Origin: Eurosta solidaginis
Taxonomy: Eukaryota > Arthropoda > Insecta > Diptera > Tephritidae
DNA: 64,000 nt
Direction of reading: 5' to 3'
NCBI RefSeq assembly: GCF_040869045.1
Contig: NC_090322.1
Location: 272,020,662-272,084,661 of the forward strand
In this document: positions 10,141 to 22,390 of the stretch, piece after piece
Numbering within the stretch: the stretch's first letter is position 1
Layout: the number at the start of each line of letters is the position of its first letter
Position numbers and translations under genes: made by a program
The notes under the pieces: model-generated
Told to the model about the DNA's origin: nothing
Seen by the model: the letters and a program-made list of their open reading frames with translations, nothing else
The model's database searches: none

Positions 10141-12439
10141 TCTACTCTAGGCCCACCAAAATCACTCTCCGTAAGTCTCTCATCCTATCTGTCTTGATGT
10201 GGCACTAACACAATTCATAAGATTACTGTTTCTGAAAAATGTATAAGATGGATTATCATGTAGAAGTAAACTCTATAATTCATTCTATGTATCTTTTTAT
10301 GCTGACGCAGCACTTATTTGGGTTGCATTTATATTAATAATAAGTTTACGTAAGTATACAAATAAAAACATTTACTTTATTATACTTCTTCAACTATAAA
10401 TGCATTTACTTATAGTTTAGTCAGTACGCTTACATTTTGCATACATTCGACTGTATGTATGAAAAAAAAACTTTATAAATAACGATAAGATTCTTTCTTT
10501 TATATTTCATCATTTTTGTAGAGTATTCCTTACGGGCAGTTAGTTGGTTGATTGCTTTAGCAGTTCCGGGGTCCACCTAGCGCGGATGTGAAGCTTTGAG
10601 AGTGAATCAATGGGCACCCTATTCAGAGAGATGCAAGAACCCTGAATAGCGAATATTCCGGTTATAAAGCCGCTTGCAGTGCCCGAGTGATGCAAACCTA
10701 CGAACGTGGCCGTAATAGTTGCATAGATTGAAGAACCTCTGCGTGAGGTTCTCATCTCTACAACCTTTCCCAGTAAGAAAGAAATTGATATATTTGGTTT
10801 AAATTTAGCATAAAACGTGCCCAGATGTACAATTTTTCCATATTGGCAACTTCTGGAACCTAGGGGAATCCCACCTTATCTTTCCTTCATAAAGAGGCTC
10901 GTCGAGTAAATGATTGATATCCCCCATTAGAGCCTCTATAGAGGATGTATTTTGGAACGATCTTGCGTCATTACTTGTAGAATTTGGGTTGAAGACAACC
11001 TAGTTACGGCGTTGAGTCATCTTCAGGGTATTTTTTTCGTTTTTTTCTAATTATCACTATGATGGTGGCGCAAGCAGGTCGTTTAGCTTTTCCTCGCTTG
11101 TTATTCACATGGCTCATAAGGCTGCATATCACCGCACCATAGGTATTTATTGTTGATCTCAAACGACTCCAGGAAGACTTAATCCTAGAGTCACTGCCTT
11201 TAAATCGCCTTCAGAAACAATAAAAAAGAGTTGTGATCGTCTTAAAAAGGGTAATGCATGCAGGGCATATGGAGAACGCTAAGAGGCAAATTATGTACAC
11301 GCCGCGAAAGCGGTCGCTTTTCTCTCGTGAACAAAAATTGTATAGTAAAATAGATTTCTGTGAGTGGCAGTAGCCCTAAGTGCTTTTATAGTATATTTGC
11401 TATTGTGAAGTGAACGGCTTAGTTTTTAGTCAACGAAACGTTAAACATTACGGCGACTTACATATTTACCCCTTAATAATAAAATTCATGTCGATACTCG
11501 AAATATTTATTAGATTAAGGAGGTTTATCTACAAAGAAAAGTAATTAATTTTAATTGAACTGTCTAACATTCAGACATGGGTATATACATAATTAGCAAG
11601 TTTCAAGTGTTTGCTAAAACCACTCTATTTCGACTTATTCCAACCAATTTTAGTTGTAGCACATTTTAAGTGCAGAAACTTTATTTTCGCTCAGTGGCTT
11701 AAAAGGCAAAATAAACTATGTATAGTTGTGTTCTTCTTCTTCTTCCTACTTCCACTGCACGAATAATTAAACAAAACAAAATTCCATTTCCACCCCCCCC
11801 CCCCCCCTCTTAACAATGTTGATTCGATGCTGTTTTAGAAAATAAAAACCAACACAATCAACTTCTATGCACTCAGCGCTTCGAAAGCTCAACAGCCACG
11901 AAAGTTGCGGCGGCAATAAAAGCACACAAATTATTGCACAAAAAATAAACACAAAAATAAAACTAGAAACAACAAAAGTGGGTGTATTAGAATTTGTGGA
12001 AAGCTATTTCTTTTGTTGCTACACAAAACAAGCATACAAGCAGCAACAGCAACAGTAACGTTGCCAACAATAGCAGTGGCAGCGGCAGCATCAGTTGCTG
12101 CACTTTATTCGTTCATTTTTTCTTTGTTGTTTTTGTTATTCATTTCATTCACTTCGTTCACTTCGTTTGTTGCGCAATTTATGCATATCCTTGTTGCAGT
12201 TTTTGTGGTTTTTTAAATCGCAATTTAAGCATTTTTTATTTGTGTAATTTTTTTTTTCTAACCAATGTTTTACGAAAACTACTCTTTTCGAGTCGCTACG
12301 CAATTGTTGTATATTTGCTTTAATTTAATTTCACTATGTTTTTTAATAGAATTGCAACAAAATATTCGTAAAATTTCAAATATATGTATAAATAACAATA
12401 CAAATTTTCACACATATGTATGTTGATAAAGGCAAGGTA
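10141..12439. other. Unassigned sequence with homopolymer and CAG-type repeats
   Basis: No gene is recognised. An open frame of 71 codons on the minus strand (10540-10755) has no motif I know. The stretch 10880-11230 looks more GC-balanced than its surroundings and may be old retroelement sequence, but I could not anchor it. A 15-base C run lies at 11793-11807, and CAGCAACAGCAACAG repeats lie at 12040-12056. Confidence 0.3.
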
Positions 12440-13045
12440 TATGGTGAATTTGAATTTTTGTTCTATCTTTCGGGGCACTATCCTAAAATATGTTAATAGA
12501 TCAGAAAATTATTATTGCAAAGTTTCACGCCAATCCGATAATGTTAAAAGGTGCCTCATTGAGGTCAAAGTTAGGAAAAACGGCGATTTTTCCGAAAACA
12601 TTTTAGTGTTTCGTCAGTAAAAGTGAAACCATTTATGCCAGGAACTTGACTCGTATTCCATTTAATATCATAATGCCCATAGACGTTTGCATGGAAATTA
12701 AAAATTAGGGATATCCACTATGACCTGATCTGATAAATGCTAAATACTAAAAATAACCGTTTTATAAAAATATTAATCAAATCAAAATCAATACAAATAA
12801 AATTACATATCGAATGGTGTACGAGTCAAGTTCTTGGCATAAACGGTTTCACTTTTACTGACGAAACACAAACAATTTTTTCTGAAAAATCGCTGTATTT
12901 CCTAAATTTGACCTCAATGAGGCACGTGTTAATATTATCGGATTGGCCTGAAACTTTGTATATATCATTTTCTAATCAATTGACATATTTTATGGGGGTG
13001 CCCCAGCGGAAAATCTAAAATTTATTTCTTGTGGCCACCCTAATG
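12440..13045. mobile_element. Foldback/MITE-like element with long inverted arms
   Basis: The arms, about 12460-12670 and 12810-13030, are reverse complements by eye. Shared words include GTCAGTAAAAGTGAAACC, GTGCCTCATTGAGGTCAAA and CCAATCCGATAAT. The right end is CCACCCTAATG. No transposase is present, and the left end and target duplication are not clear. It is a non-autonomous palindromic element; superfamily unknown. Confidence 0.75.
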
Positions 13046-13454
13046 TACATATATGTATGTATAGACTTGCATGACTTTCCACACTCAGCATTTAGGTGAA
13101 TAAATTTTGAATTTCCCTACATATCAATACAGTTTGATTACTCTTTCTGACTAATTAATGAGTTATCGTACAATTAACAAAAGAAATAATCAAATATGAA
13201 CACTTTTGATGATCAAAAACTGAAAATAATTTTTCGATCACTTTTTGGAATCATTTTTGAAGTCCTTTGAAGATTAAATTTTAATATTTCATAAATATCA
13301 ACAAAAAGAATATTCAAATTTCGATGAACAAAAACTGAATATAATTTTTCAATCGCAAACATCAATCAAACATTTAAAGTCATTTTTAATTCAGCTTTTT
13401 GAATCTTTTATGAATATATTTGTTGTCTGAATAATGAATTTTATACTTGTTTAT

Positions 13455-14087
13455 TAGGGCGGGTCGATTTAAAAATCGCTCATTGCTCTTTGAAAATCAT
13501 ATTCTAGGGATCAAAATAAGAAACTTTGCCGAAGGAACCATACCTCTAAAACGAATTTTGGTGTCCCCCCCTTTGGGTCGAACTTTTGGGTAGGGGCAAT
13601 TTCAATTCTACCTGCTGTGTCTTGTGGTGGCTTAAAAAAAACAACACAAGCAATTTTACGATCTGCAATTGTGTCACAGTGATACCTTCATTTTTTAAAA
13701 GGGTATAATAAAAACCCACACAACTATGTTTACGACATGCAAATGCATCAAAGTGATGCCTTGGTTTTAAAAGGGGGTTGTAAAAACGCTAATTTCTAAT
13801 AATTTTTTTAATTTCTTTTCTACTACTAAGTTGAATTAATTTTTTCATTTACATATGTTCTAACTAAATAAATTTCTAAAGAGAAAAATAAACTCCAAAA
13901 AGAAAAAATACAGGCATTTCAAAGTGGGATTTTTCAAAATTTGCCCCTACCATCCAAAGGGGGGGACATCAGAATTCGTTTTAGAGGTATGGTTCCTTCG
14001 GCAAAGTTTCTTATTTTGATCCCTAGAATATGATTTTCACAGAGCAATAGGCGATTTTTTTGCCTCCCCACAAATCGACCCGGCCTA
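13455..14087. mobile_element. hAT-like MITE with 8-bp target-site duplication
   Basis: Terminal inverted repeats begin TAGGGCGGGTCGATTT on the left and TAGGCCGGGTCGATTT on the complementary right end, and extend for about 140 bp. Shared words include AGGGATCAAAATAAGAAACT, AAACTTTGCCGAAGGAACCA and CATACCTCTAAAACGAATT. TTGTTTAT flanks it at 13447-13454 and 14088-14095. An 8-bp duplication plus TAGGG termini suits the hAT superfamily. The interior of about 330 bp has no transposase, so the element is non-autonomous. It sits inside the left arm of the surrounding foldback element and is therefore younger than it. Confidence 0.85.
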
Positions 14088-14529
14088 TTGTTTATATTTT
14101 ACTTTTCATTAAAAGACTTGTTTTTTTTTTTCATACACATATTTTTTCAATCATGAAGCTAAGCCCAGCCAGCATTTTTTGAAAATTTTGATCAAAAAAT
14201 ATTTAAATATCATACCCCAAGGTGATTAAAAACGTTCAAATTTAAAAGCATTTTCTGTTCGAAAATTAACGTATCGTCGGGAGAAAAATGTACCATAAAT
14301 GTGATTATTCTTGAATAATCGTTTATGATTCCTATTTCGAAAAGCTTTTTATTCATATTTCATATAATTGTAAAATTGAGCTTTAATAGTTTTAGAGTAA
14401 TATTTGTCATTTTCTGATCATATTCGTGAATATATTTCAATCGTTTTGGTTGAGATTTTTGAATCATTTTTGAATGCCATTATAATGCATTTATTCTTCA
14501 TATCTCATTCAAAATAGGATACTACATAA

Positions 14530-14840
14530 TAATCTTATTTCATCAGAGGAAGAAAGCATGCGAAAGTGAGCTATTCGAACCACAGCTAACTCGCAAACAA
14601 ACTTGACCGATATACACCTGCTACCACAACATCCAACATCAGCATTATCGTCTACATCTTAAAATACGGATACGACACCGGATGTTGAAGCCGTATCCAG
14701 GTATGTCAAGATAGTTTCACTTACCTGGGGTTCAGATAGCTCACAACCTTTGTATTGTCCAATCATTATGTATTTTGTGGGAAGCCGAAGATGGAGAAAT
14801 GGTTGGGGAAATCTTCGGTCACATTTACATTATTTACATC
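14530..14840 (+). repeat. Inverted-repeat partner of 15735-16015
   Basis: The segment with GCAAACAAACTTGACCGATA, TACACCTGC, CCGTATCCAGGTATGTCAAG and TCACTTACCTGGGGTTCAGA appears again in reverse complement at 15735-16015. The two lie in the loop of one foldback and just right of another partial arm. Function unknown; frames are broken in both copies. Confidence 0.75.
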
Positions 14841-15411
14841 TTGAAGAATATCTTTTGTAAAAAAAATAATAAAATTTTTATATATATATTTTCTTATTTA
14901 TATATATTTTTTCTTAGCTTAGCTCTATCATGATTGAAAAAATATGTGTATGTAAAAAAAAAAAAAACAAGATTTTTAATGAAAGTAAAATATAAACAAG
15001 TATAAAATTCATTATTCAATAAACAAATATATTCATAAAAGATTCAGAAAGCTGACTGAAAAATGATTATAAATTTTTGATCACCTAAAGTAAACACATT
15101 TGATTCAAATATGATTCCAAAATGTGATTAGAAAACTATATTCAGTTTTTGATCATCAAAGGTAAGCATATTTTATTATACTTTTTGTTGGTTTTTATGA
15201 AATATTAAAATTTATTCATTAAAGGACTTCAAAAATTATTCCAAAAAGTGATCGAAAAATGCTTTTTAGTTTTTCATCATTAAAAGTATTCATATTTGAT
15301 TATTTCTTTTGTTCAATTGTATGATAACTCATTATTTAGTCAGAAAGAGTAATCAAATTGTATTGATATGTAGGGAAATTCAAAATTTAATCACCTAAAT
15401 GCTGAGTGGGT

Positions 15412-15660
15412 AAACAAAATAAATAATCAAATATGAATACTTTTGATGATCAAAAACTGAATATAGTTTTTCAATCACATTTTGGAGTTATATTTGAATC
15501 AAATGTGTTTACTTTAGGTGATCAAAAATTTATAATCATTTTGAATTCAGCTTTCTGAATCTTTTATGAATATATTTGTTGACTGAATAATGAATTTTAT
15601 ACTTGTTAAAATTTTACTTTTTAATGAAAATCTTATTTTTTTAATATACACATATTTTTT
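15412..15660 (+). repeat. Extra partial arm of the foldback family
   Basis: Direct repeat of the left arm from about 13175 onward (AATAATCAAATATGAA, ACTTTTGATGATCAAAAACT, GAATCTTTTATGAATATATT). It immediately follows the right arm, so three arms lie in the order left, right (inverted), left-like. This could be a second truncated insertion or a rearrangement between arms. Confidence 0.7.
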
Positions 15661-15734
15661 CATTCATGAAGCTCAGAAAAAATATATAAAATGTTTATTA
15701 TTTATACAATTATACATATTCTTAAAGACAAGAA

Positions 15735-16015
15735 ATAATGTAAACGCTGCTCGTGACCGAAGATTTCCCAAACCATTTCTCCACCTTCGGCTTCCCCGAA
15801 AATACATATGTAATAGTTGGACAATAAAAAGGTTGTGAGCTATCTGAACCCCAGGTAAGTGAAACTATCTTGACATACCTGGATACGGCTTCGACATCCC
15901 ATACCGTATCGTATTTTAAGATGTTGACGATCATAGCTGATTTTGGATGTTGTAGTCGCAGGTGTATATCGGTCAAGTTTGTTTGCGAGTGACCTGTGAT
16001 TCAAATAGCTCACTC
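15735..16015 (-). repeat. Inverted partner of 14530-14840
   Basis: Reverse complement of the loop segment described at 14530-14840, with scattered substitutions. Minus-strand open frames of 66 to 84 codons run through it but have no recognised motif, and the partner copy does not conserve them. Confidence 0.7.
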
Positions 16016-17007
16016 CCGGCCAGATCGTCACCATGCGCAAGAACCTGGAGAAGACTCACGATAAGAGAATTGGCGCTCACCAGACATTCGAAACCAAAGA
16101 AAGCTTCAGGCAAGGTGACTCCCTTTCGTGCGATTAACATAAGGCTGGAAAAGATAATTCTAACAGCAGAAGTAAACCGTGATGGCACAATCTATTATAC
16201 GAGCGTACTACTGGTGTATGCTAATGATATTGATATTATTGGCCTGAACAAACGCATTGTGAATTCTGCCTTCCGGGGATTAGATAAAGAAGCAGCAAAG
16301 TGGTTCTGCAGTAAATAACGACAAGGCGAAGTACTTGTTGCCATCCAAGAAAGAATCGGTGCATTCGGGCCTTGGCAGTCACGTCACTGTTTATGGATAT
16401 AAATCGGGACTGTGAAGGATTTCATCTATTTAAGAACCAGCATTAACAGCAAAACAATTCCAGCTTAGATATACAACGGAGAATAACTCTTTTGACTGAG
16501 TGAGCAATTGTAAAGTATAGTCCTTTCTCGACGAACAAAACTCACGCTCTATAAGTCGCTCATTACACCTGTCCTGATGTGTGACCGGAATGATTGACGG
16601 TGTCGAAAGAAGAGGTGAAGGCTCTTGGAGTCTTCGACAGAAAATGTCTCCGGAAGATTTGTGGTACCGACGGCGAGTATCGAAGGAAATATAATGATGA
16701 GCTATATGAGCTTTACGCAGATATGCGAATATTGCAGCGAATAAAAACCAAAATGCTTCGCTGGCTAGATTCTATTATGCGAATGGACGAAAAAGCTGCG
16801 GCCAAGAAAGTATTTCAGTCGACACCACAGTTTGTAAGCAGAGAAAGGGGAGACGTCTACTGTGTTATTAGAGGCACCAATTGGCATCATCTACCGAGAA
16901 ACAGGGATGCTGGTGTGACTTGTTACGAAATGGACAAAATCACTAAGACGGTTAAGTGCCAATTAATTATGATGCTGGTGCTGTTTATATTCAGGGGGGA
17001 AAGTTAA
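16010..17007 (+). pseudogene. LINE reverse transcriptase, C-terminal half (broken)
   Basis: Plus-strand pieces in several frames follow the order of a LINE RT. At about 16088 there is FETKESFRQGDSLSC. At 16170-16318 the stretch VNRDGTIYYTS and YANDIDIIG corresponds to the RT catalytic YADD box, with Asp replaced by Asn at the third position. At 16594-16830 the C-terminal domain shows VSKEEVKALGVFDRKCLRKI followed by ELYELYADMRILQRIKTKMLRW. Frameshifts separate the pieces and the 5' half (endonuclease) is absent. Insect RTE- or CR1-like LINEs carry this C-terminal signature as I recall. Not active. Confidence 0.8.
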
Positions 17008-17039
17008 CGAGCTAGTATACCAGAAACAAATAGTTTAGG

Positions 17040-17345
17040 GTTTTTTGATAAAAAATTACACACTAGTCATCAATTTTATATTGAAGTTGTTTCGTTATCT
17101 GATCCATAACAAACCGATGAGTCGTCGTTAATGAATCGATAACACGCCGATAACAAAGAGGTAAAACTCCGCTAAGGCAAGGATAACTATTACCAAATCA
17201 AAAAAAAATTATTAGCAAACTGATAACTTTTTGATAAAAAAAAACGATAACAAACTAGATAACACATCGAATACTTTTTGATAACAAATCGATAAGTTTT
17301 TCATAAAAATCGATGACATTCAATAACAGCAATTCGATAAATCGT
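17040..17345. repeat. GATAA-rich degenerate repeat
   Basis: Words such as CGATAACA, TTTTTGATAA and AATCGATAA recur more than a dozen times without a fixed period. The preceding 17018-17033 (ATACCAGAAACAAATAGTTT) also occurs at about 6408-6430, pointing to a dispersed element boundary. No gene. Confidence 0.55.
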
Positions 17346-18537
17346 CCAAGCCACATTATCTATGGATAAATCCCTATCAAACTATGTATTTATATTCGAA
17401 AACAACTCGAAATCATCCCATCCGGGTTGAGTTCCGGCTTCACCTTCCATTTTCCCCCTCTTCCATTCCTTTCCTTACCTTTCGTTGAATTTCTGCTATT
17501 TTGCTCACATCAACTGTAAGTGATATTGGAGCAACATGACTACACTTACGCTTGCATTCGGTGTTCCCCCATATAGTTTGCCAATGCCACTCGTTACGTC
17601 TATACTGACATAAATTCTATGTTCCCCCGTGTAGGTAAGTTGCTCTGGGAGACAATAGCGCAAAGCACCTGTTTCACACGACAAGTTTAATGTTTACCTC
17701 CGAACTGGAGCTAATTGCAAGAAGAGCGGCACAGTTGGTAGCCACACTTGTAACAACAGCCGCCCGTTAATCTGAGCGATATGAATTTAAACCAATTACT
17801 TAAAGGCGGCGACTATTTCAGAATCACCTACCACTGAACCAAGGAAAAACTGCAGAGAGGAACAACTAATATTTTATAGGGCATCACAATGCTAAACGTA
17901 TAATTTTAAAACATTGCGACGAGACAGAATTATTCCTAGTACCGTCTTTTAATAAGATAGTTCTGCGCTAGTTGGGAATTAATGCAATTCGCTGCATACT
18001 CAGTAGCTATATTAAGCAAGCCCACCATCTTAACCTGATATTTGCATGTCAATGCACAAGTTTTCTGCTATTTTGAAGCAAAATCCCTAAGAATAAGTTT
18101 ATGCTTATAATAAGCTCTTTGTAATAAGCTCAATTTATCCTTTTTCGAATCAACGTTGATGCCCAGCCCGTTTGCTATCGGGTAACTGGTTCATTGCCTT
18201 TATCTTATCACTTATAATTTTCTTTTTAATTTTCCATTTAATTAAAGGAGCGAAAGTTTTGCATTTCTGCCTATTTAGCAAATAAAAAGCGAACGCCTAC
18301 CCTTCTCGCTACCCTGCTCCCAACATCCTCACAAGACCAACAAATATTTACATCAAAGCAACAATTTTCATCAGCAAAATATGTGAGGCGGATGCCAATT
18401 ACATCTTTTATAACATATTTTTCTACATTATTCTTCTCAATTATCCTCACAGATTTTGTTTCTAATAATCGCTCCTTCCCTCGTTACGACTTTTTGCCTT
18501 TTCTATGCCCAAACAATTCCATAAATTTTGTTCCTTT
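17346..18537. other. Unassigned spacer
   Basis: No coding, RNA or mobile-element signature is recognised. The right boundary is the 5' terminus of the next periodic element. Confidence 0.3.
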
Positions 18538-20495
18538 TTATACTCAGTTGAGCAGAGCTCACAGAGTATATTAACTTTGATTGCATAACGGTTGGTTGTA
18601 CAGATATAAAGGAATCGAGATAGATATAGACTTCCATATATCAAAATCATCAGTATCGAAAAAAAATTCGATTGAGCCATGTCCGTCCGTCTGTCTGTCC
18701 GTTAACACGATAACTTGAGTAAATTTTGAGGTATCTTGATGAAATTTGGTATGTAGGTTCCTGGGCACTCATCTCAGATCGCTGTTTAAAATGAACGATA
18801 TCGGACAATAACCACGCCCACTTTTTCGATATCGAAAATTTCGAAAAATCGAAAAAGTGCGATAATTCATTACCAAATACGCATTAAGCGATGAAACTTG
18901 GTAGGTGAATTGAGCTTATGACGCAGAATAGAAAACTAGTAAAATTTGGACAATGGGCGTGACACCGCCCACTTTTAAATGAAGGTAATTTAGAAGTTTT
19001 GAAAGCTGTAATTTGGCAGTCGTTGAGGATATCATGATGAAATTTGGCAGGAACGTTGCTCTTATTACTTTATGTCTGCTTAATAAAAATTAGCAAAATC
19101 GGAGAACGACCACGCCCACTTTTTAAAAAAAAATTTTTTTTAATTCAAATTTTAAAATAAAAGTTAATATATTTACAGCATATAAGTAAATTATGCCAAC
19201 ATTCAACTTCAGTAAGGATATGGTGCAACAAAATACAAAAATAAAAGAAAATTTCAAAATGGGCGTGGCTCCGCCCTTTTTCATTTAATTTGTCTAGGGT
19301 GCTTTTAATGCCATAAGTCGAACAAAAATTAACCAATCCTTGTGAAATTTGGTAGAGGCTTAGCTCCTAGGACGATAACTGTTTTCTGTGAAAAAGGGCA
19401 AAATCGGTTGAAGCCACGCCCAGTTTTTATACACAGTCGACCGTCTGTCCTTCCGCTCGGCCGTTAACACGATAACTTGAGCAAAAATCGATATATATTT
19501 ACTAAACTCAGTTCACGTACTTATCTGAACTCACTTTGTATTGGTGTAAAAAATGGCCGAAATCCGACTATGACCACACCCACTTTTTCGATATCGAAAA
19601 TTACGAAAAATGAAAAAATGCCATAATTCTATACCAAATATGAAAAAAGGAATGAAACATGGTAATTGTATTGGTCTATTGACGCAAAATATAACTTCAG
19701 AAAAAAACTTGGTAAAATGGGTGTGACACCTACCATATTAAGTAGAAGAAAATGAAAAAGTTTTGCAGGACGAAATCAAAATCCCTTGGAATCTTGGAAG
19801 GAATACTGTACGTGGTATTACATATATAAATAAATTAGCGGTACCTGACAGATGATGTTCTGGATCACCCTGGTACACATTTTGGTAGATATCTCGAAAA
19901 CGCCTTCACATATACAACTAAGGGCCACTCCCTTTTAAAACCCTCATTAATACCTTTAATTTGATACCCATATCGTACAAAAAAATTCTAGAGTCACCCC
20001 TGGCCCACCTTTATGGCGATATCTCGAAAAGGTATTCACCTATAGAACTAAGGCCTACTCCCTTTTAAAATACTCATTAACACCTTTCATTTGATACTCA
20101 TATCGTACAAACAAATTCTAGAGTCACCCCTGGTCCATCTTCATGGCGATATCTCGAAAAGGCGTACATCTATAGAACTTAGGCCCACGCTCTTTTAAAA
20201 TACTCATTAAAACCTTTTATTTGATACTCATATCGTACAAAATAAATTCTAGAGTCACCCCTGGTCCACCTTTATGGCGATATCCCTAAATGGCGTCCAT
20301 CTATAGATCTATGGCCCACTTCCTCTTAAAATACTCTTTAATACCTTCCATTTGATACACATGTCATACAAACACATGCCAGGGTTACCCTAGGTTCCTT
20401 TTGCAACATGGTGATTTCCCTTACTTTGTCTCCACAGCTCTCAAATGAGTATGTAATGTTCGGTTACACCCGAACTTAGCCTTCCTTACTTGTTT
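18538..20495 (+). repeat. Periodic non-coding element, copy D
   Basis: Full-length copy with both termini. GC boxes fall near 18812, 18957, 19110, 19261, 19414, 19573 and 19719, alternating in orientation. The 129-bp array (about 19855-20410) has roughly four units. A single spelling variation turns one box into CCACACCC (19573). No coding capacity is supported. Confidence 0.9.
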
Positions 20496-21560
20496 GTATT
20501 CCTTTTTTTTTTTTACTTCGGTAATTCTGCCTGCCGTTTTGTTATTCGATAAGTCAATGATTTTTCTAACAATTTACATTTATATATTGTACTCGTATCA
20601 TCGCAAAACTTGAGAAAATTTGGTTGGAGCTTTAGTGAGTTTATGTACTCAGTAAGGAAGACATTGATGTGAATAACCAATAAACCAAATACAAGGAACT
20701 ACTAAAATTCAGCAACGCAATTTAATACATTAAAAAGTTGAAATTAAGCCCATTTAGGATGTTGTTCTGAATTTTATCCTTTTCTTCGATTTGTAATAGC
20801 TCTTTCACCTTTCTCTCATTTTTTTAACTTGTTTTAAACTCAGTGCTTTTTTCGTCTGAAGCTAACACACTTTGTTAATTGTATGCATTTTATTTCCATT
20901 GCAAATGAAATCACAGTTTCAGTGTTTCAATGACGGTCTGGTCGAACTTTCTAGAAATAGGCATGACCATAAAAATTAATGCTCATCCCATTAGAATAAA
21001 TATAACATTATTTTTATAACATTACTTTACTATCACCGGTTTGCACATTGAGCGACACCGTCGCATTATGGGACATTTTGAAGAAACGTGCCCTATAATC
21101 AAATATGTTAGTACGGAAGCTCAAGAACGTTTTAAATGCATTACTTGAATCTTAGCAATAAATGGATGTTTCGATGTCTCAACATCTATATGTTTTCCTT
21201 TTGAATTAATATCCTCAGAACGGATTTGACAGATTTGGATTAAAGGTTATAGCAGATTTTATATGATGAGCGTGTTCTAGATTGAAGCCCATATCTGAGC
21301 CTATAATGCAGAAGCTACTCGTTCCACAAACTCGATACGTTTACCCTTCAGGATCGATGGTCCCCTTGACTTGATATATGTAGAGATTTTCCTTTTGACA
21401 CCAAGGTAGCGGAAGGAGAATAGCCTGTATATGTTTTTTTTGAAAGGGGGAAATGACTCGCATACCCACCGCAACTTTTTAAATATTTCTTTATGATTAT
21501 AACTCGTAATGTTTTGCCCTAGGTCAATGATATGTAGGCCAGACTTTCAGTCTTTTTTGT
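20496..21560. other. Unassigned spacer
   Basis: AT-rich with a T run after 20505. I see no gene or element boundary. Confidence 0.3.
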
Positions 21561-21564
21561 AAAA

Positions 21565-21823
21565 CCAATAACACTTGTCATCTCTAAGCCACACAGATCG
21601 AGATGTGAGCAATTGGAAAAAATGTAAAGTAAAAAATGTGAAAATTTTTTTAGTAGGTCATGAAAAAAACCTTAAAAATCAAAGTCGAAAAAAACTTAAA
21701 AAAAATGAAATTTCGCAGGCTCGAAAATTATATTTTTGGGTACGCGTAGTGGAACTTTTTTTCCTGAGCCCAAATCCTTTGGAAAAATCGATGGCGCGAT
21801 ATCGGTTAATAAATCGACCCAGT
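21565..21823 (-). mobile_element. Possible end fragment of a MITE related to the one at 13455
   Basis: The right edge reads AAATCGACCCAGTCTA, whose complement TAGACTGGGTCGATTT resembles the TAGGGCGGGTCGATTT terminus of the hAT-like MITE. No matching left end was found, so this is a single-ended fragment at best. The plus-strand 98-codon frame crossing it is lysine-rich, low-complexity and not supported as a gene. Confidence 0.35.
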
Positions 21824-22195
21824 CTAAATGTACATAGATATGTATATCCTTCATACATATTTCATTTCTAACTTTCTTTATAAATAAATTTTCATTTCAA
21901 ATATTCTTCAGTGCATTAATAGTTTTATAAAATGGACTAATTCTTGCCTCCTTTGTAGGATGGCAATGGATTATATTTGACGATTAAAATAAAACACTTC
22001 TTGTAGTTTTTGATAATTAACCGGAAGTCTCTTCCTCTTTTCTTTTTTCATTATTCAAGGTTGCATTTTTTCCATATTCACAATATATATATTTTACATT
22101 GACTCAGGGTTGTATTAGCTACAGTATCTCGTTACAAATAATATTTCAATTAAATTACAAATGCATTAAGGTTGTTGAGGCAATAAGTAAATATT

Positions 22196-22390
22196 GTTGC
22201 TTACAACTCGGCCAACCTGACTAAGACCGTCCCTGGTCATATAACTTAAGATTAAAGTTTAATTAAATAAATTATATTAATGTTTAAAGTTGTTTAAATA
22301 TTTTAACTTACATTTGATACATAGCTTCATCGCCCTACAACTCGGCCAATTCTGACAACAAATCGTCCTCGATCATATATACAACTTAGA
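22196..22390 (-). repeat. Duplicated 3' terminal segment of a gypsy element
   Basis: Two direct repeats of about 45 bp carry ACAACTCGGCCAA and a following GTCC(C/T)(T/C)GGTCATAT or GTCCTCGATCATAT stretch, near 22200-22245 and 22336-22388. They lie just downstream (minus sense) of the integrase end, where the polypurine tract and 3' LTR would be expected. LTR limits could not be fixed. Confidence 0.45.

Larger units (their letters stand above)
13078..15412. mobile_element. Large foldback element with nested insertion
   Basis: The left arm (from CACTCAGCATTTAGGTGA at about 13080) and the right arm (ending in the reverse complement at about 15411) match over several hundred bases. Shared words include TTTCCCTACATATCAATAC, GACTAA(T/A)TAATGAGTTATC, GAATATATTTGTTG and CACATATTTTTTCAAT. 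The left arm is interrupted at 13447-14095 by a MITE. The loop contains a segment (14530-14840) also found inverted further right. No transposase frame is visible. Long arms without coding sequence fit foldback or Galileo-like elements, which is inference. Confidence 0.75.

Noticed and set aside
10540..11230. Additional LINE RT remnant on the minus strand
   Set aside because: A few residues could be forced onto an RT thumb pattern, but no run of motif residues convinced me.
11867..12323. Plus-strand frames with Ser/Asn runs near the CAG repeats
   Set aside because: Low-complexity translations of CAGCAACAG and T-rich DNA; overlapping frames are all open.
21575..21871. 98-codon lysine-rich plus-strand frame
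   Set aside because: A-rich low-complexity translation overlapping a probable MITE end; no motif.
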